Origin: Plasmopara viticola
Lineage: Eukaryota > Oomycota > Peronosporomycetes > Peronosporales > Peronosporaceae
Assembly: GCA_001695595.3 (NCBI GenBank)
Contig: MBPM02000008.1
Span: forward strand, 1,178,001 to 1,242,000
Direction: 5' to 3'
DNA: 64,000 bases
The translations under genes and the position numbers were made by a program. Shown one piece after another: positions 9,857 to 21,515 of this stretch. The stretch's first letter is position 1. Each line of letters starts with the position of its first letter. The notes beneath the pieces are model-generated. The model did no database searches, was not told the origin of the DNA, and worked only from the letters and a program-made list of their open reading frames with translations.

Positions 9857-11012
9857 TTAACGCAGTAGCGACGGCGGTGGTCCGCCAAAGTAATTCCACA
9901 CGGCCACGTGCCGGTCCCAAGAGCACGAAGCCACCAAACCATCGACAAAGAGACTAAAATCAAAGCCGAAGACAAATTCGCTGTGATGCTGCGCAACCTG
10001 AAGTCGCGGATGGGGCGATTTCGTGTTCCATACACCCACGGACATGTCGTAAGACACTGATGCAATTACATTCGGATCGTGCGGCGAGCACTTGAGCCGC
10101 TTGATGGCGTAATTGTGACCCGAAAGCATTCGAACTTCACTTGCAACATTTCGAATGTCCTGGTACAGCAATGAAGTGAGCAGCTAGTCAGTTGATAATT
10201 ATTGGAGATAGAGCGTACCCAAACTTTGATACAGCAGTCGGCCGATCCAGACACGACTTCAAACTGATTGTATTTGTTCCAATCAAGAGACAGCACTTCG
10301 TTGTCATGTGCTTTGATGGTCATGACGGACCGAGCACTGTGGAGGTCCCAGATTTTAACACTTCTATCTCCCGAACAGGACGCGACTAACGAATCATTTT
10401 GTGTGTTCCACACAGCATTGTAGACAGCACTTGAGTGTTCTGCCAACGTCAAAATCGAGCGTGGGACCTCAGGCTTCCAAATCTTCACCGTGCCATCCCA
10501 CGACGCTGACGCAAACGAGCCTTTCGAGATTAAGTTCCAGTTTACCCCAGCTACTTCTTTATTGTGCTCGTGATAATTTTGAATCGGAAACTGATCACGT
10601 GTCTGCAAATGCCAAAGCTTCAAGGATCCATCGGCGCATGAGCTTATAAGTTGTTGTCCATGGTTCTCGCTCCACGCACAGTCGTACACACCTTGGGGCG
10701 TGTCAAAAGCTCGGACCTAGCAGTGAAGTGTCGATAGAACGAGCAATTTACTGCAGCCCGACAGTGTTTTCTTCCTTACCGAAGCTAAATCTCCCGACGG
10801 GAGCATCTCGTAAACATGCTGCCGGCCATTACCCACGATGCCAAAGTATTGCGCTGTTCCGACCGCCACGACGTTGTCCACAAACGGACTGAACTCTACC
10901 TAGTTTATAGGACATACTTAAGAAATTATTCAGCATTGTCCTGATGACATACAAAATAGCTCACCGAATACCCGTGGAGCTCGGTCTGCGTCTGTCGCGG
11001 CTGGAGGAACAT
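9857..11012 (-). CDS. PEX7: Peroxisomal targeting signal 2 receptor PEX7 (four exons)
   Basis: Exons on the minus strand: 10965-11012, 10780-10899, 10219-10716 and 9857-10159. The introns (65, 63 and 59 bp) all start GT and end AG, all in phase 0, giving 322 residues, the usual PEX7 size. The N-terminus HGYS|VEFSPFVDNVVAVGTAQYFGIVGNG is characteristic of PEX7. WD40 repeats follow, with GSLKLW, GTVKIW, RSVKIWD, CCIKVW, MSVGVWN and RHVAVWN strand ends. HHSEFVFGFDFSLF and SCSWDRHVAVWN near the C-terminus are the PEX7-specific blocks. The protein carries PTS2 cargo from cytosol to the peroxisome import machinery. No disruption was seen. Confidence 0.93.
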
Positions 11013-13943
11013 TGCTACAGTCTTTCAATATGTTGGGTGAACATGCGATGTGATGTGGCGTACATGTAATTTGTTCTATGATAGCATTGCGCTCTGTTAT
11101 AAAGATTATCGAATTACAGCTGAATTTTGTGCATACCCAGAAGTATAGTTCGGACTAAAATAGGATGAGCATTGGATTATAAATTGATCTATTGTATTGT
11201 ATTGTATTACGTTATCGCGTTGCCAAGTTATGCACGTGCTAGGCGCAGTCTGGCTAGTCCACGGCATAGAGTGGTGTCCGCATACGTCGGGTCTCGTTCG
11301 GCGGGCAGTGCAGCCAGCACCGAGGTCGTGAGGGTCTTCCATCATTTTGTTTATTTCTGACTTGGTAAGAGCCCAGGTGGCGCCCGGTGCTGGAGACCGT
11401 CGCGTCGAGGGTGAGACTCGTTAGAGACCTGCAGATGCCCGAGAGCACTTGCCCGAAGCGCGCGAGCATTTAGCCCCCGCGCTTGGAAGGAGGGCGTCAC
11501 CCCAACCTTTTCCAAGCTTATAAATTGATCTAACGGATAACAAATGGTCGCTCAACGGAATATCGTATATCTTCCTGCACGCCTTCTCTGTGCAAGGTGC
11601 TGTTTCACCCCGTCGCACCTTTGTCGCTCTTTCTCTTGTATATAATACGGAAATGGATGCAACCTCGCGAAGGCTCCGGCAAAGATAGAACCACCTTCTC
11701 ACAGTGCTGCAAGAGAGACTTCATGACCTTTATGAGCTTGAAGAGGTGGCTGCATTTGCTGCCTTTTTTCGCTACCAAGCAGCTGGAACGCGTCATAGCG
11801 CCTCTAGAGGTTAGGCAGAACAGGCTCGTGTAACCCCGGTTAGACTTTTAAATAGAGGTTCATGCCAATAAAGCTAAACGTTTTCTCTTTCGATAGTAAA
11901 AGCTTGAAACCATCCATTTTATTTCGAAGAGGTGATAATGACCTCATTGGCAGCCTAGAACACGGATAATGAAGTGTGCGTGGTGTTAACATCGTTGGTT
12001 TTCCAGTAGCTGGAGACATACGTCTTTGCCAGAGTGCTGTGATCCCTTGAAAACATAAAGATACAGACACGATATCAAAGGTCCTTATGGCAAACTTTGG
12101 CCTCCTCCAGCGTTAACGCCTCACCCGCAAGTAAGGCAGGCGTAAGCTTTATGAATATATCCATGATTTGGGAGATTTCACGGTTTCAATCAATGCGGCA
12201 CTACTAACCGAGGATAATGTGCTAAAAACAATTTTAAGGTAGGTCTGCCTCGCACTCGATGCTCTAAAATACAGGCCGCAACGACAAAAGATGTAATATG
12301 ACTTGCTTTTATGGAGGACTACAGCCACAGACGAGCTCGCTTTTGAGAATGCCGTCATTGTGCAGTTTCATGTTCTATAGAAACCTGCAAACGTTAACGG
12401 ACTTAAGTGCTGCCAAGCAGGGCAACATCCGCTGCTTTTGCTTTAACAAGCAAGTAAAAATAGTCAGTGCCTATCTCAGAACAAAAGGAGGGTCCTTCAA
12501 AAAACATTAAGTCCTCATGATAGGTGTGTGTGTGTGTGGATAATACACCCCCTACAAGCATAGCCCCTTGAAACTTAACAGTTCTAAGAGCTTTAGCCAG
12601 GAATGAACAAAACAAGATTCAAGCACGATTGTACGAGGGATAAACCACTATTTCGAGTCTTGATCGACTCTAGTTAGTCTTTTTTTTTTGGTATTGGCAA
12701 AGTTTTGCCGTAAAAAACAGAGTTAATTGATGCTTTAAGAGAGAGCAATGAAAATAGGTCAGTTTTGGTTTGACTGCCTTATAGGATGCTTTAAGACGCC
12801 TCTGAGGTCAAAATAAACCTAGATGTGAGATTTGAGAAAACGATAAACACAGATTTGTTTTTCTTGATATAGACAAATTTGACTTGCTACTGGCCGTGCC
12901 GTAGCTAGAAAAGGCGAATTAGTAGAGTAAAGTCATAGGCACCAGCTGCCCATTCCAAGAGAAGTTTGTTAGGTCTTAATGCACTTTACGACCTTTTTGA
13001 AAGGGAGCTGAATAATCATGCGCCTGAAATTAATGTGGTAGCTATCGAAATTACTGTTACTAGGTGTGAGGACGTTCTAAAATCATAGTTTTGTGCATTT
13101 CTAAGTTTCCGCTAGCAGCACTAATAGTCAGAGACGCTAAAGATGGAGCCATTATTGTGTGCAGCTTAGCTGTAGACGTGGGCACAGCAAAGTTCAACAA
13201 GTGAGTTGCGCACGTCTCCAAGACACAGTAGATGACATCAAGAATTGTGTACTACGAAGGGGAGGGGTCGCATGGTTATGCTAGAAAGGATTGGGAATAC
13301 GATACCCTAAGGTGTTTCGTATGAATTTTTAATCGACAACAAATCTTTATACGCACGTAATATTAATAACTGATTAGGTGGATGTGTCAAAATCGATGCA
13401 ATTTAACTGGAGGCGCCAGAGGAGTCATAGCCGCTGATCTCTGAAGAACTGATGGCTATAAATTATTTGGCTGAAGTCATGTCTCGGAGATGCTTTAAAG
13501 TGAAATCCCTTTCATAACGTCCTTGGACATTAGCCCAATCGGTAGCGTACACAATACCTAGTCTCTGGGATCGTGTAGGATCCCATGAGAACATGTTCAT
13601 TTTTTAGTTAATGCAATAAAATATTGCCCAAAAAAACCAATGCCACCAGATGGATTCTTCAAATCCAATTTTGATCTAGTGCTAGACACATAAATATATT
13701 TTATCAGGTGCCATGAGAGAAGTGTGAGCATATCTTTTAGCAAGGGATGACACGGTATATTTACATCCTTCTGTATTATGCTTCTAATATGCTGAATATT
13801 GTAGCGGCATGAGACAAACCCTTTTTTATGTCTCGGAAAGACGTGCTCAAGACAAGATGCCCGGGTCTAAATTTAAGACTGCAACGAATGAAGAAAATGC
13901 TTTCATACTGCCATTATGTCCGCAATCAGCATCCGTAATCATC
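11013..13943. other. Gene-poor region between PEX7 and the SSP array
   Basis: No convincing gene. 11170-11540 is GC-richer than its surroundings, is bounded by a 15-bp direct repeat (11177-11191 and 11518-11532), and contains a short TTGTA run near 11190; it may be a solo LTR or other element fragment, unproven. A short GT run lies near 12526-12538. 12.6-13.9 kb is AT-rich with nothing recognisable. Confidence 0.45.
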
Positions 13944-13972
13944 CATATGCATTTTGCGGTGTAAAATTAACA
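13944..13972 (-). repeat. Fragment of a copia A/B-family LTR at the array edge
   Basis: Read on the minus strand, this starts TGTTAA..TTACACCGC..AATGCAT, matching the first 30 or so bases of the LTRs of copia A and B at about 25 positions. It ends exactly where homology to the SSP unit begins. The remainder of the 146-bp LTR is not recognisable further left, so this is a decayed or truncated end. Confidence 0.55.
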
Positions 13973-14058
13973 GACACGACATACACATTCATCACAACGG
14001 AACTCGCTCCAATTCTTCAAGATCAACTTTGCGTAGCTGTCTACGCTTCAAAAGGATT

Positions 14059-14259
14059 ATAAAGCTGTCCGTTTTTGTCGCCGCTGCTGCAATTGCTGTC
14101 GCAAACTTTGCAGCTGCTGACCAGACTGCTTTGAGGTCGGCAGCTATGCCTACTGAGGCAGCACCTGCTACAGAAAAGAGGCCAGATAAAAATAAGAAGG
14201 AATTCTGGGGCTGGAGAGGGCCATGGGGAGGACTCGGCTGGGGTGGAGGCTGGTGGTAG
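14059..14259 (+). pseudogene. SSP-1: Trp/Gly-repeat secreted protein, start codon lost
   Basis: Same frame and length as the shortest functional copies (66 codons, one WGGG unit before WW), but the conserved ATG reads ATA at 14059-14061. Other differences from the core: RSAAMP, EKRPDKNKK and WRGPW. An upstream in-frame start exists (frame open from 13954), but it would place the signal peptide about 35 residues inside the protein. A non-functional copy is therefore the simpler reading. Confidence 0.7.
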
Positions 14260-14359
14260 ATCTTGGTCGACGCATCTGACTAACCGTATCGTACCCTCAC
14301 TTGCTTCTTTGACCCTCAAAGATAGTTATTCGACTGAAACGATCACACCAAAAAACAAT

Positions 14360-15300
14360 GCTAGTGATAGAGTCGTTCTATTTTCGAAATAAATTTGGGC
14401 ATTACAAAAGTATTTTGTCGTAGGTGTCGATCAGTTGTCATTACAAAGGTCTCTTGACAGGTAGCTGAGTCACAATGTATCTGTCCGCAATATTTTTAGT
14501 TTGTAGGTGTCGAGTGACTAGATTGTATTGCCGTAGTTGATACCAATGTATATACTCGGCTAACTGTATGACCTTGCACACAAAGAGACTTTGACATGTC
14601 TTGCTACTCCGCCGTCTTGTCAATCGACATTTTGGACTCATTCACAATAGAGTTGAAAAAAATAACTTGAGATTCGAGAAAAATGTGAACGTGGTTAAGA
14701 AGTACAATCACGCGTACTTGACAAGAGTTGTTCAAATGTAATAAAAGGGAAAGGTGCTATTGAGCGCAACTATAGATCATTTTAGCTATTGATTTTCAAG
14801 CTTAAGCTTCAAAAGCTTTTTTCCGATGATAAATTCTAAATTGTACGATGCCCATAATTCGAATCATCAATCAATAGAGCCTCAGACTATCCCAATAGCA
14901 CCAATACTTTCAATTTTTGAGAAAAAATCCAATCGTACACCAACCTTTGACGACCAAGATGACGAAGATGAAATGCCTATTTCATCAAATGCTAGTGACA
15001 TGCAAAAAGATGCTTTTTCTTGTAGAATCTCACACAAAGCACAAAGCATTTGGATTACGACTGTGTTCTTTTTCTTACTTACTTGGACGAGTTCACGGGA
15101 AAAAGCTGACACGAATACGAAGACAAGACTATTACGCACAGGATGGCGCTAGACCAAAATTGATGAAACGGACGGTGCTCCTATTTGTTGCTATTCTGTA
15201 TCGGTGAGCATTCTAGATTTTGTTTGCAATGCAGCAGCTAAAGCGTTCATGAAATTTTAGTAGCATCAATGACAGAGTGAGTTTAGAAAGTGTAACTGTG
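14360..15300. other. SSP unit spacer (between SSP-1 and SSP-2)
   Basis: Holds the same blocks as the core spacers: a 66-codon frame on the opposite strand (14441-14641), the AAGCTTAAGCTT palindrome near 14800, and a stretch (14826-15152) with an open frame including FDDQDDEDEMP. The last frame is broken differently in each other unit, so it is not called as a gene. Confidence 0.5.
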
Positions 15301-15471
15301 GAAAATGTCCCAGTTAATATTCGTGATGGATTTTGATGCTGCGACGAATCCCGGAAAATGACGCAATTCATCCGCACGAAGAGGAGACACGACATACACA
15401 TTCATCACAACGCAACTCGCTCCAAGTCTTCAAGATCAACTTTGCGTAGCTGTCTATTCTTCGATAAGATT

Positions 15472-15672
15472 ATAAAGTTGTTAATTTTTGCCGTCGCTGC
15501 AGCAATTGCTGTCGCAAACTTTGCAGCTGCTGACCAAACTGCCTTGAGGTCGGCAGCCATGCCTACTGAGGCAGCACCTGCTACAGAAAAGAGGCCAGAT
15601 AAAAATAAGAAGGAATTCTGGGGCTGGGGAGGGCTCGGCTGGGGTGGAGGCTGGGGTGGAGGCTGGTGGTAG
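15472..15672 (+). pseudogene. SSP-2: secreted protein copy, start codon lost
   Basis: Like SSP-1, it has ATA where the ATG should be (15472-15474). It encodes two WGGG units but lacks the PWGG step of the other copies. The shared ATA suggests SSP-1 and SSP-2 descend from one already inactive copy. An ATG at 15358 opens the same frame, with the same objection as for SSP-1. Confidence 0.7.
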
Positions 15673-15998
15673 ATCTTGGTCGACGAATCGGACTGACAGT
15701 ATCGTACCCTCACTTGCTTCTTTGACCCTCAAAGATAGTTATTCGTCTGGAAAAATAACACACTGTAGAACAGTGCTAGTAATAGTGTCGTTCTATTTTT
15801 GGAATGCATTTGAGCCTTTTAAAAGTATTTTGTCATATGTGTCGATCAGTTGTTATTACAGAGGTCTGTTGACAGGTAGCTGGAAAATATTCTGTCACAA
15901 TGTATCTGTCCACAATATTTATAGTTTGTAGGTGTCGAGTGACTATATTGTATTGCCGTTGTTGATACCAATGTATATACTCGGCCATCTGTAGACCG

Positions 15999-18900
15999 CT
16001 AATGCTGTGTGTCCTTTGTTGCTGACTTGGTCTTGATTCCGGAGGCTTCGCGCAAATACTTTAGCATCTTGGTTCCAACTGCCTGCGTCAGCATATCTGC
16101 AAGCTGACTATTCGTGTCGATATATTCGATCTTCAACAGTCCTTCTTGCACGTTCTCACGAATAAAGTGGTGCTTGATGTCCCCATGCTTCGTTCTAGCA
16201 TGGTATCCGGCGTTATTGGCCAACGCAATAGCACCTTGGTTGTCTTCCAAACCTGTGTGCCTTAAACTTGCTCGTGACCCATGTCCTTTAGCATTTCGCG
16301 CGTCCAAAGAACTTCTTGCGTTCATAAACTGAGAGCCATATACTCAACTTCCGCTGAGCTCAGCGCAAGTGTCCGCTGGTACTTCGACGTGAGTACCGCT
16401 GGTGCGCTCGCAATTATGACCATAGTTCTCGAGACCAAGCGTCTGTCATCGTGTTGCTGTCCCAATCTGCATCCGAGTATGCTTTAACTGCAACGCTTCC
16501 AGTTCCTCAGTAGACGATACCGATCTGACGCGTTGTCTTCAGATACGGTACTTCTCGAATTGCTGCGGTCCGATGTTGTAGTCCCGGATTCTTTAGAAAA
16601 TGCGACAGCTGTGTCACCACGTAAGCAATATCCGGCCGAGTACATGTCGTTATGAACAGCAAGCATCCAATCAAAGATCGATAAGGCTTTGACCGCATTG
16701 TCGACCGTCCTTCTTCCGTTGTTGGTGACTGCTTTGACGACAACTTCAATCCTGATACGCACGGGTAATTAATGCTCTTGGCATCTTGTTGACCAAATCG
16801 CCTGACCACGTCTTCGATGTAGCGAGTCTGTCTGATCATCAATATTCCAGCTGACCTGTCGTGATCAATTTCCATACCCAAAATAAATTCAGCCTTACCA
16901 GGCTCCTTCATCTTAAAAGCATTCTTGAGTACTCTTTTTACTTGGTTTAATTCTTTGCTGCTTCTTGCTGCGATAATCATGTCATCCACATATAGTCCAA
17001 CGTAAGCAAAACCTTCTTTAGTGCTCTTGACATCAACACATTGATCTGCTCCGCAACTCTTAAAGCCATTCCTGACGAAGACACGATGTATTGTCGTGTT
17101 TCAGGCACTTGCTGCTTGCTTTGGTCCGTAAATAGCCTTATTTAGTTGACATATGTATCCTTGAGCATTGTCGACACCAAGCGGAACTTCCATAAAGACG
17201 TTATCCGTCAACACGCTATTGAAAAAAGCCGTGTCGACGTCTAGCTGTTCCATTTGATAGCCACATTCAGCACATACCGTGAGAATTATTTGGATCGTTT
17301 TCATGTTGGCAACCGGGGAATATGTCTTGAAAAAGTCAACGCCATACTTCCGCTTGAAACCTTTCGCGACTAGTCGTGCCTTGTATCGCACGATAGCGCC
17401 ATTCTGATCACGCTTTTTGGCAAATACCCATCGTGATCCAATTGCGCGTCCAATTTCCCCTTGTGGCTGCAATGTCCACGTTTTATTCTCTTTGTGAGAG
17501 CGAAGCTTAGCATTCATTGCTTCACGCCATTTCATTGCATCGTCGCTTGCCATTGCCTGAGTATAAGTAGTCGGTGAGTCCGTATCATCGTCAATATTCA
17601 CAGCGTAGGCAAGAAAGGCTTCCGCAATTAGTCCATCTTCGTCAATCCTAGCACGCTTTGGAGTTAATGAGCCCTCACTGCCTTCTGTTGACTCTCCACC
17701 ATCGGAATCGTTTCTTAGCATTAGCACTGGCTCACGTCTTATTCGTGTTCGCTCCAAATCAGGCTGAAACACCAAACGATCTTCTTGTTGCACTTGGGAA
17801 GGTTGATGATACTCCGTTAGCTCAAGCCCGTTTCGTACAGGGCTCTCAGAAGGCATTAGCCGCTGTACAACGGCGCTTGGCGTACGATCCACATCATCCA
17901 TATCGATATCCTCGACTGTCTCTTCCACAGCTCCCATGGGATTGTCCGAAACTGGCTGTCAATCCACTTGATGCTGAACATTGACTTCATCACCATCCTT
18001 AACTACTTGAACAGTTGTTTTTGGCTTGATTTCTTGCGTGTCGTAGATGCCGCCCACCTTACGCTCATCCAACTTTACAGAGCGGGTCACTTTAACCTTG
18101 GCATTCTCCAAATCAAACACGCGATAGCCCTTGACATTCTCTGCATAGCCAAGAAACATACACTTGAAGCTCTTGGGTTCCAGGTTAGTCCGTTTCACAT
18201 CGTCAATATGAGCGTAGCCTTGCGAATCAAATACGCGCAGGTAATCCATTCGAGGCCTCATCTTAGAAACTAGCTCATACGGCGTGATGTCAGGATGGAC
18301 CGTGTTGCTAGAGCGATTGATTAAATAAACCGCTGTATTTACCGCTTCCGCCCACCATTCCGTCGAAACGCTATTGTAGTGTAACATGCTGCGGGCTTTC
18401 TCCATAATTGTCCTGTTCATACGCTCCGCCACTCCGTTCTGCTGCGGGCTGTATGGGACGGAGCGTTGGTGTATAATGCCGTTCTCTTGACATATTCCAG
18501 CCATTTTCTTGTTAACGAACTCGGTTCCGTTGTCGGATTGCAAACATCTTAGTCGTGCACCCCACTGATTTTCGTATAACGTCAGAAACTCCTTGAACTT
18601 GCCAGCCAGTTCACTCTTGCTCTTGATCAGAAAAAATGCAACATATCGTGGAAAGTCATCCACAAATGTGATAATGTACTTGGCACCACCCTTCGAGATA
18701 GTTCTCATTGGCCCCATGACATCTGTATGAACACGCTCCAACTCACGTGTCGTGTTTGTCATTGAACGAGACGGAAGCACCGTGATCGTCTGCTTGCCCT
18801 TCAAACACCCGGCACACAATGTTTTCACACTTTGCTTGATAATTGGGATACCATTAGTTAATCGCTGTGTCCTGATCAGCGCATCCTTGCTGGGGTGCCC

Positions 18901-20093
18901 CATGCGTGCATGCTAAAGCTTCCACTGATTGTCAGCCCCGGAACATTCAACGAGACATGCTTCTTCTTGCTCACAGTTAAGAAAATACGACTTTTCAACT
19001 TTTGTGCCAGACGCAATTGCTTGCTTCTTGTTCCAAATGACTTGTGACGAACGCGAACATTCCACACTCATGCCACGCTCTGCCAGCTTGCGAACTGATA
19101 GCAAGCTTCTGTCGAACCCGGAAATGTGCAGAACTTCAACCATACGAATGCTCATTCCGTTCAAACCAGTCAATTTTACCGTGCTGGCTCCTTTGACAAG
19201 CAACTTCTTCCCGTCTGCAATCGTAACTTCGATGCTAGCTTCCAGGCCCTTGTAATAAAAGAAGTCCTTCCTGTGTGGGGTCATGCGGGAAGTTGCTCCA
19301 CTGCCAATCAGCCATCCTGATGACTTCCCTTCACCAACAGCAGACACCGTGTCGTCGCTGTTGAATCTTTTACCGGCCGGGCAGTTCCGCTTAATGTGTC
19401 CAATCTGGTCACAGTTGAAGCACTTGCCCTTGAATCCGCCGTCCGTTTTTTAGCGTGGCGGACCACCCTTCCGTCCATTGTCTCTCCCACCTTTGAATCT
19501 TCTAGCATTTCCATTTACGCGAAACGCTTTCTCTGTAGCTTTTTTCCTCTGCAGCTTCTATGACTCTTTGATTAGCTTCTCCTTGACTCCAATCAACGAA
19601 ATATTCCTTGCATTTTCCACAATGGACGAAATCAAGTCGTACTCCGATGGTAGACTGCTGAGAAGTACCACCAGCTGGCGTGAATCATCAATTTGCTCTC
19701 CCGTAGTCTGTAGTCCCACTACTAGCTCGTCAAAAGAGTCCACATGCTCTGCCATGCTTGTTCCACTTTCCATCTTGAACTCATGTAGTCGACGAGTCAT
19801 CACAACACGATTGTGAAGAGTCGAGCTTTTGTAGAAATCGCGGAGGGGTCCCCACGCCTCCATAGCACGCGTAACCGACCGAATTTTGGTCTGGTGCTGG
19901 ATCTCAACGCCTTGAGCAATGATGCCTAGCGCCTTGGTGTCATTAGCAAGCCACGCCTCCGTGACGTCCTTCTCTTCCTTGACGGCCATGATGTGTCCCA
20001 GGAGACCTTTCCGCGTTTCCAGGAAGTGGTAACTATTACCCAGTGGTAATAGTTACCACTTCCTAGGAGGACCTCGGTTCGCTTAAAGGCCAC
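15999..20093 (-). pseudogene. Copia A gag-pol pseudogene
   Basis: Broken into several frames. Gag 19558-20093 (expected ATG reads GTG at 20091-20093), zinc knuckle CFNCDQIGHIKRNCP near 19420, protease near 19300 with GSGAT instead of DSGAT (catalytic Asp lost). Integrase 17959-18903 keeps HTDVMGP, QSDNGTEF and GVAERMN (the DDE residues). Reverse transcriptase 17101-17937 ends at YGPKQAASA with a TGA. LYVDDMI is near 16990, and RNase H runs 15999-16490. A stop at 18913-18915 separates protease from integrase. The region cannot encode a working polyprotein. Confidence 0.85.
20021..20064. repeat. Perfect 20-bp inverted repeat in copia A gag
   Basis: Arms 20021-20040 and 20045-20064 are exact reverse complements, separated by cagt. 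In copia B the same place has ordinary coding sequence (GDGNYYHWECNMRMA). In A the right half of that block is replaced by an inverted copy of the left half. Confidence 0.9.
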
Positions 20094-20140
20094 AGTGGAC
20101 GAGAGCGTTGCTGGTGAGGGAAGGCTTGTTGCGGTTAACC

Positions 20141-20286
20141 TTTTGAGTAAGAAGAAAAAACCGAAGTGAATATATTTATCTAGTCTAATGAACGGCTACC
20201 ATATGGAATTACGAACTGTGACGTACTTGTAAATACTGTGACGCCATCCGCCTGTTCAACATGCATTCAGAGGTGTAACTTTAACA
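20141..20286 (-). repeat. 5' LTR of copia A
   Basis: 146 bp. On the minus strand it starts TGTTAAAGTTACACC and ends TTACTCAAAA, against CTTCTCAACA in copia B. It is followed by GGTTAAC as in B. Confidence 0.88.
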
Positions 20287-20893
20287 ACCTTTCCCTTTTT
20301 TTATATTCAAACAACTCTCGACCAGTACGCGTGATTGGTATGACAGGTGATAACACGTTGGATCATCTGTATTTTTACCCTCCAATATATTCAAACAACT
20401 CTGGTCAAGTACGCGTGATAAGTATGACGGGTGATATAACGTAACCTGTACTTCTTTACCACGTTCACATTTCCCTCAAATCTCTAGGTTTCTTTTTTCA
20501 AACTCTATTGTGAATGAGTCCAAAGTGTCGATTGACAAGACGGCGGGGTAGCAAGACATGTCAGACGTCACTTTTTGTGCAAGATTCACAGTTGGCCGAG
20601 TATATACATTAATACAACTACGGCAATACAATCTAGTCGCTTGACACCTACAAAGTAAAAATATTGCGGACAGATACATTGCGACTCAGCTACCTATCAA
20701 AGACCTTTGTAATCATAACTGATCGACACCTACGACAAAATACTTTTGTTATGCCCCAATTTATTTCGAAAATAATACGACTCTATCACTAGCACTGTTT
20801 TTTAGTGTCATTGTTTCAGTCGAATAACTATCTTTGAGGGTCAAAGAAGCAAGTGAGGGTACGATACTGTTAGTCAGATGCGTCGACCAAGAT

Positions 20894-21106
20894 CTACCAC
20901 CAGCCTCCACCCCAGCCTCCACCCCAGCCGAGTCCTCCTTAAGGCCCTCCCCAGCCCCAGAATCCCTTCTTATTTCCATCTGGACTCTTTTCTGTAGCAG
21001 GTGCTGCCTCAGTAGGCATAGCAGCCGACCTCAAAGCAGTTTGGTCAGCCGCTGCAAAGTTTGCAACAGCATTTGCAGCAGCGGCGGCAAAAATTGACAG
21101 CTTCAT
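20894..21106 (-). pseudogene. SSP-3: secreted protein copy with premature stop
   Basis: The ATG (21104-21106) and the signal peptide are kept, with one Ile-to-Asn change in the hydrophobic core. Within WGGPWGG the Trp codon reads TAA (20939-20941), removing the whole repeat tail; the original stop is at 20894-20896. It also has KKGFWGW where others have KKEFWGW. Confidence 0.75.
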
Positions 21107-21316
21107 AATCCTATCGAAGAGTAGACAGCTACGCAAAGTCAATCTTGAAGACTTGGAGCGAGTTGCGTTGTGATTAATGTTTATGTCGTGTCTCCTCTTC
21201 GTGCGGATGAATCGCGTCATTTTCCGGGATTCGTCGCAGCATCAAAATCCATCACGAATATTGGCTGGGATGTTTTCCACAGTTACACTTTCTAAACTCT
21301 GTCATTGATGCTACTA

Positions 21317-21321
21317 GAACT
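21317..21321 (+). repeat. Target-site duplication of copia B, left
   Basis: GAACT, repeated directly after the 3' LTR at 25891-25895. Confidence 0.85.
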
Positions 21322-21467
21322 TGTTAACATTACACCGCTGAATGCATGTTGAACAGGTGGATGGCTTCACAGTAATTACAAGTACGTCACAATTAGTAAT
21401 TACATATGGTAGCCGTTCATTGGTCAGGATAAATATATTCACTTCGGTTTCTACTTTCTTCTCAACA
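21322..21467 (+). repeat. 5' LTR of copia B
   Basis: 146 bp, TGTTAACATTACACC to CTTCTCAACA. Differs from the 3' LTR at three positions. Confidence 0.92.
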
Positions 21468-21515
21468 GGTTAACAGCCGCAAACAACAGCATCGCATCAC
21501 CACACCGTCACCGCC

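Larger units (their letters stand above)
13973..15994 (+). repeat. SSP array, left outer block (two rightward units)
   Basis: Two divergent copies of the SSP unit, with genes 1413 bp apart. The first begins in the 5' leader just right of the LTR fragment. The second is cut about 320 bp after its SSP stop, in a sequence corresponding to tactcggccaactgta of other units, where copia A begins. These units keep the 7 bases in the SSP leader that the core copies have lost. Confidence 0.85.
15995..20286 (-). mobile_element. Copia element A, 3' end truncated
   Basis: Ty1/copia-type element on the minus strand. Its 5' LTR (20141-20286) starts TGTTAAAG and is 146 bp long, the same length as the LTRs of copia B. 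The internal region follows B colinearly, but at 15995, just after the pol stop, it joins the SSP-2 flank by a gacc overlap, so the 3' LTR is missing. The SSP sequence on the left runs rightward and that on the right runs leftward, so this is not a simple insertion but a rearrangement breakpoint. Confidence 0.85.
20287..21321 (-). repeat. SSP array, leftward block, first part (SSP-3 unit)
   Basis: A divergent leftward unit lying between copia A and copia B. It contains a local duplication with 84-bp period (20302-20385 and 20386 to about 20447, each starting tatattcaaacaactct), not seen in the core units. Confidence 0.85.

Noticed and set aside
15358..15471. An upstream ATG giving SSP proteins a 38-residue N-terminal extension
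   Set aside because: The extension is in a different frame in core copies because of the 7-bp leader indel, and it would bury the signal peptide.
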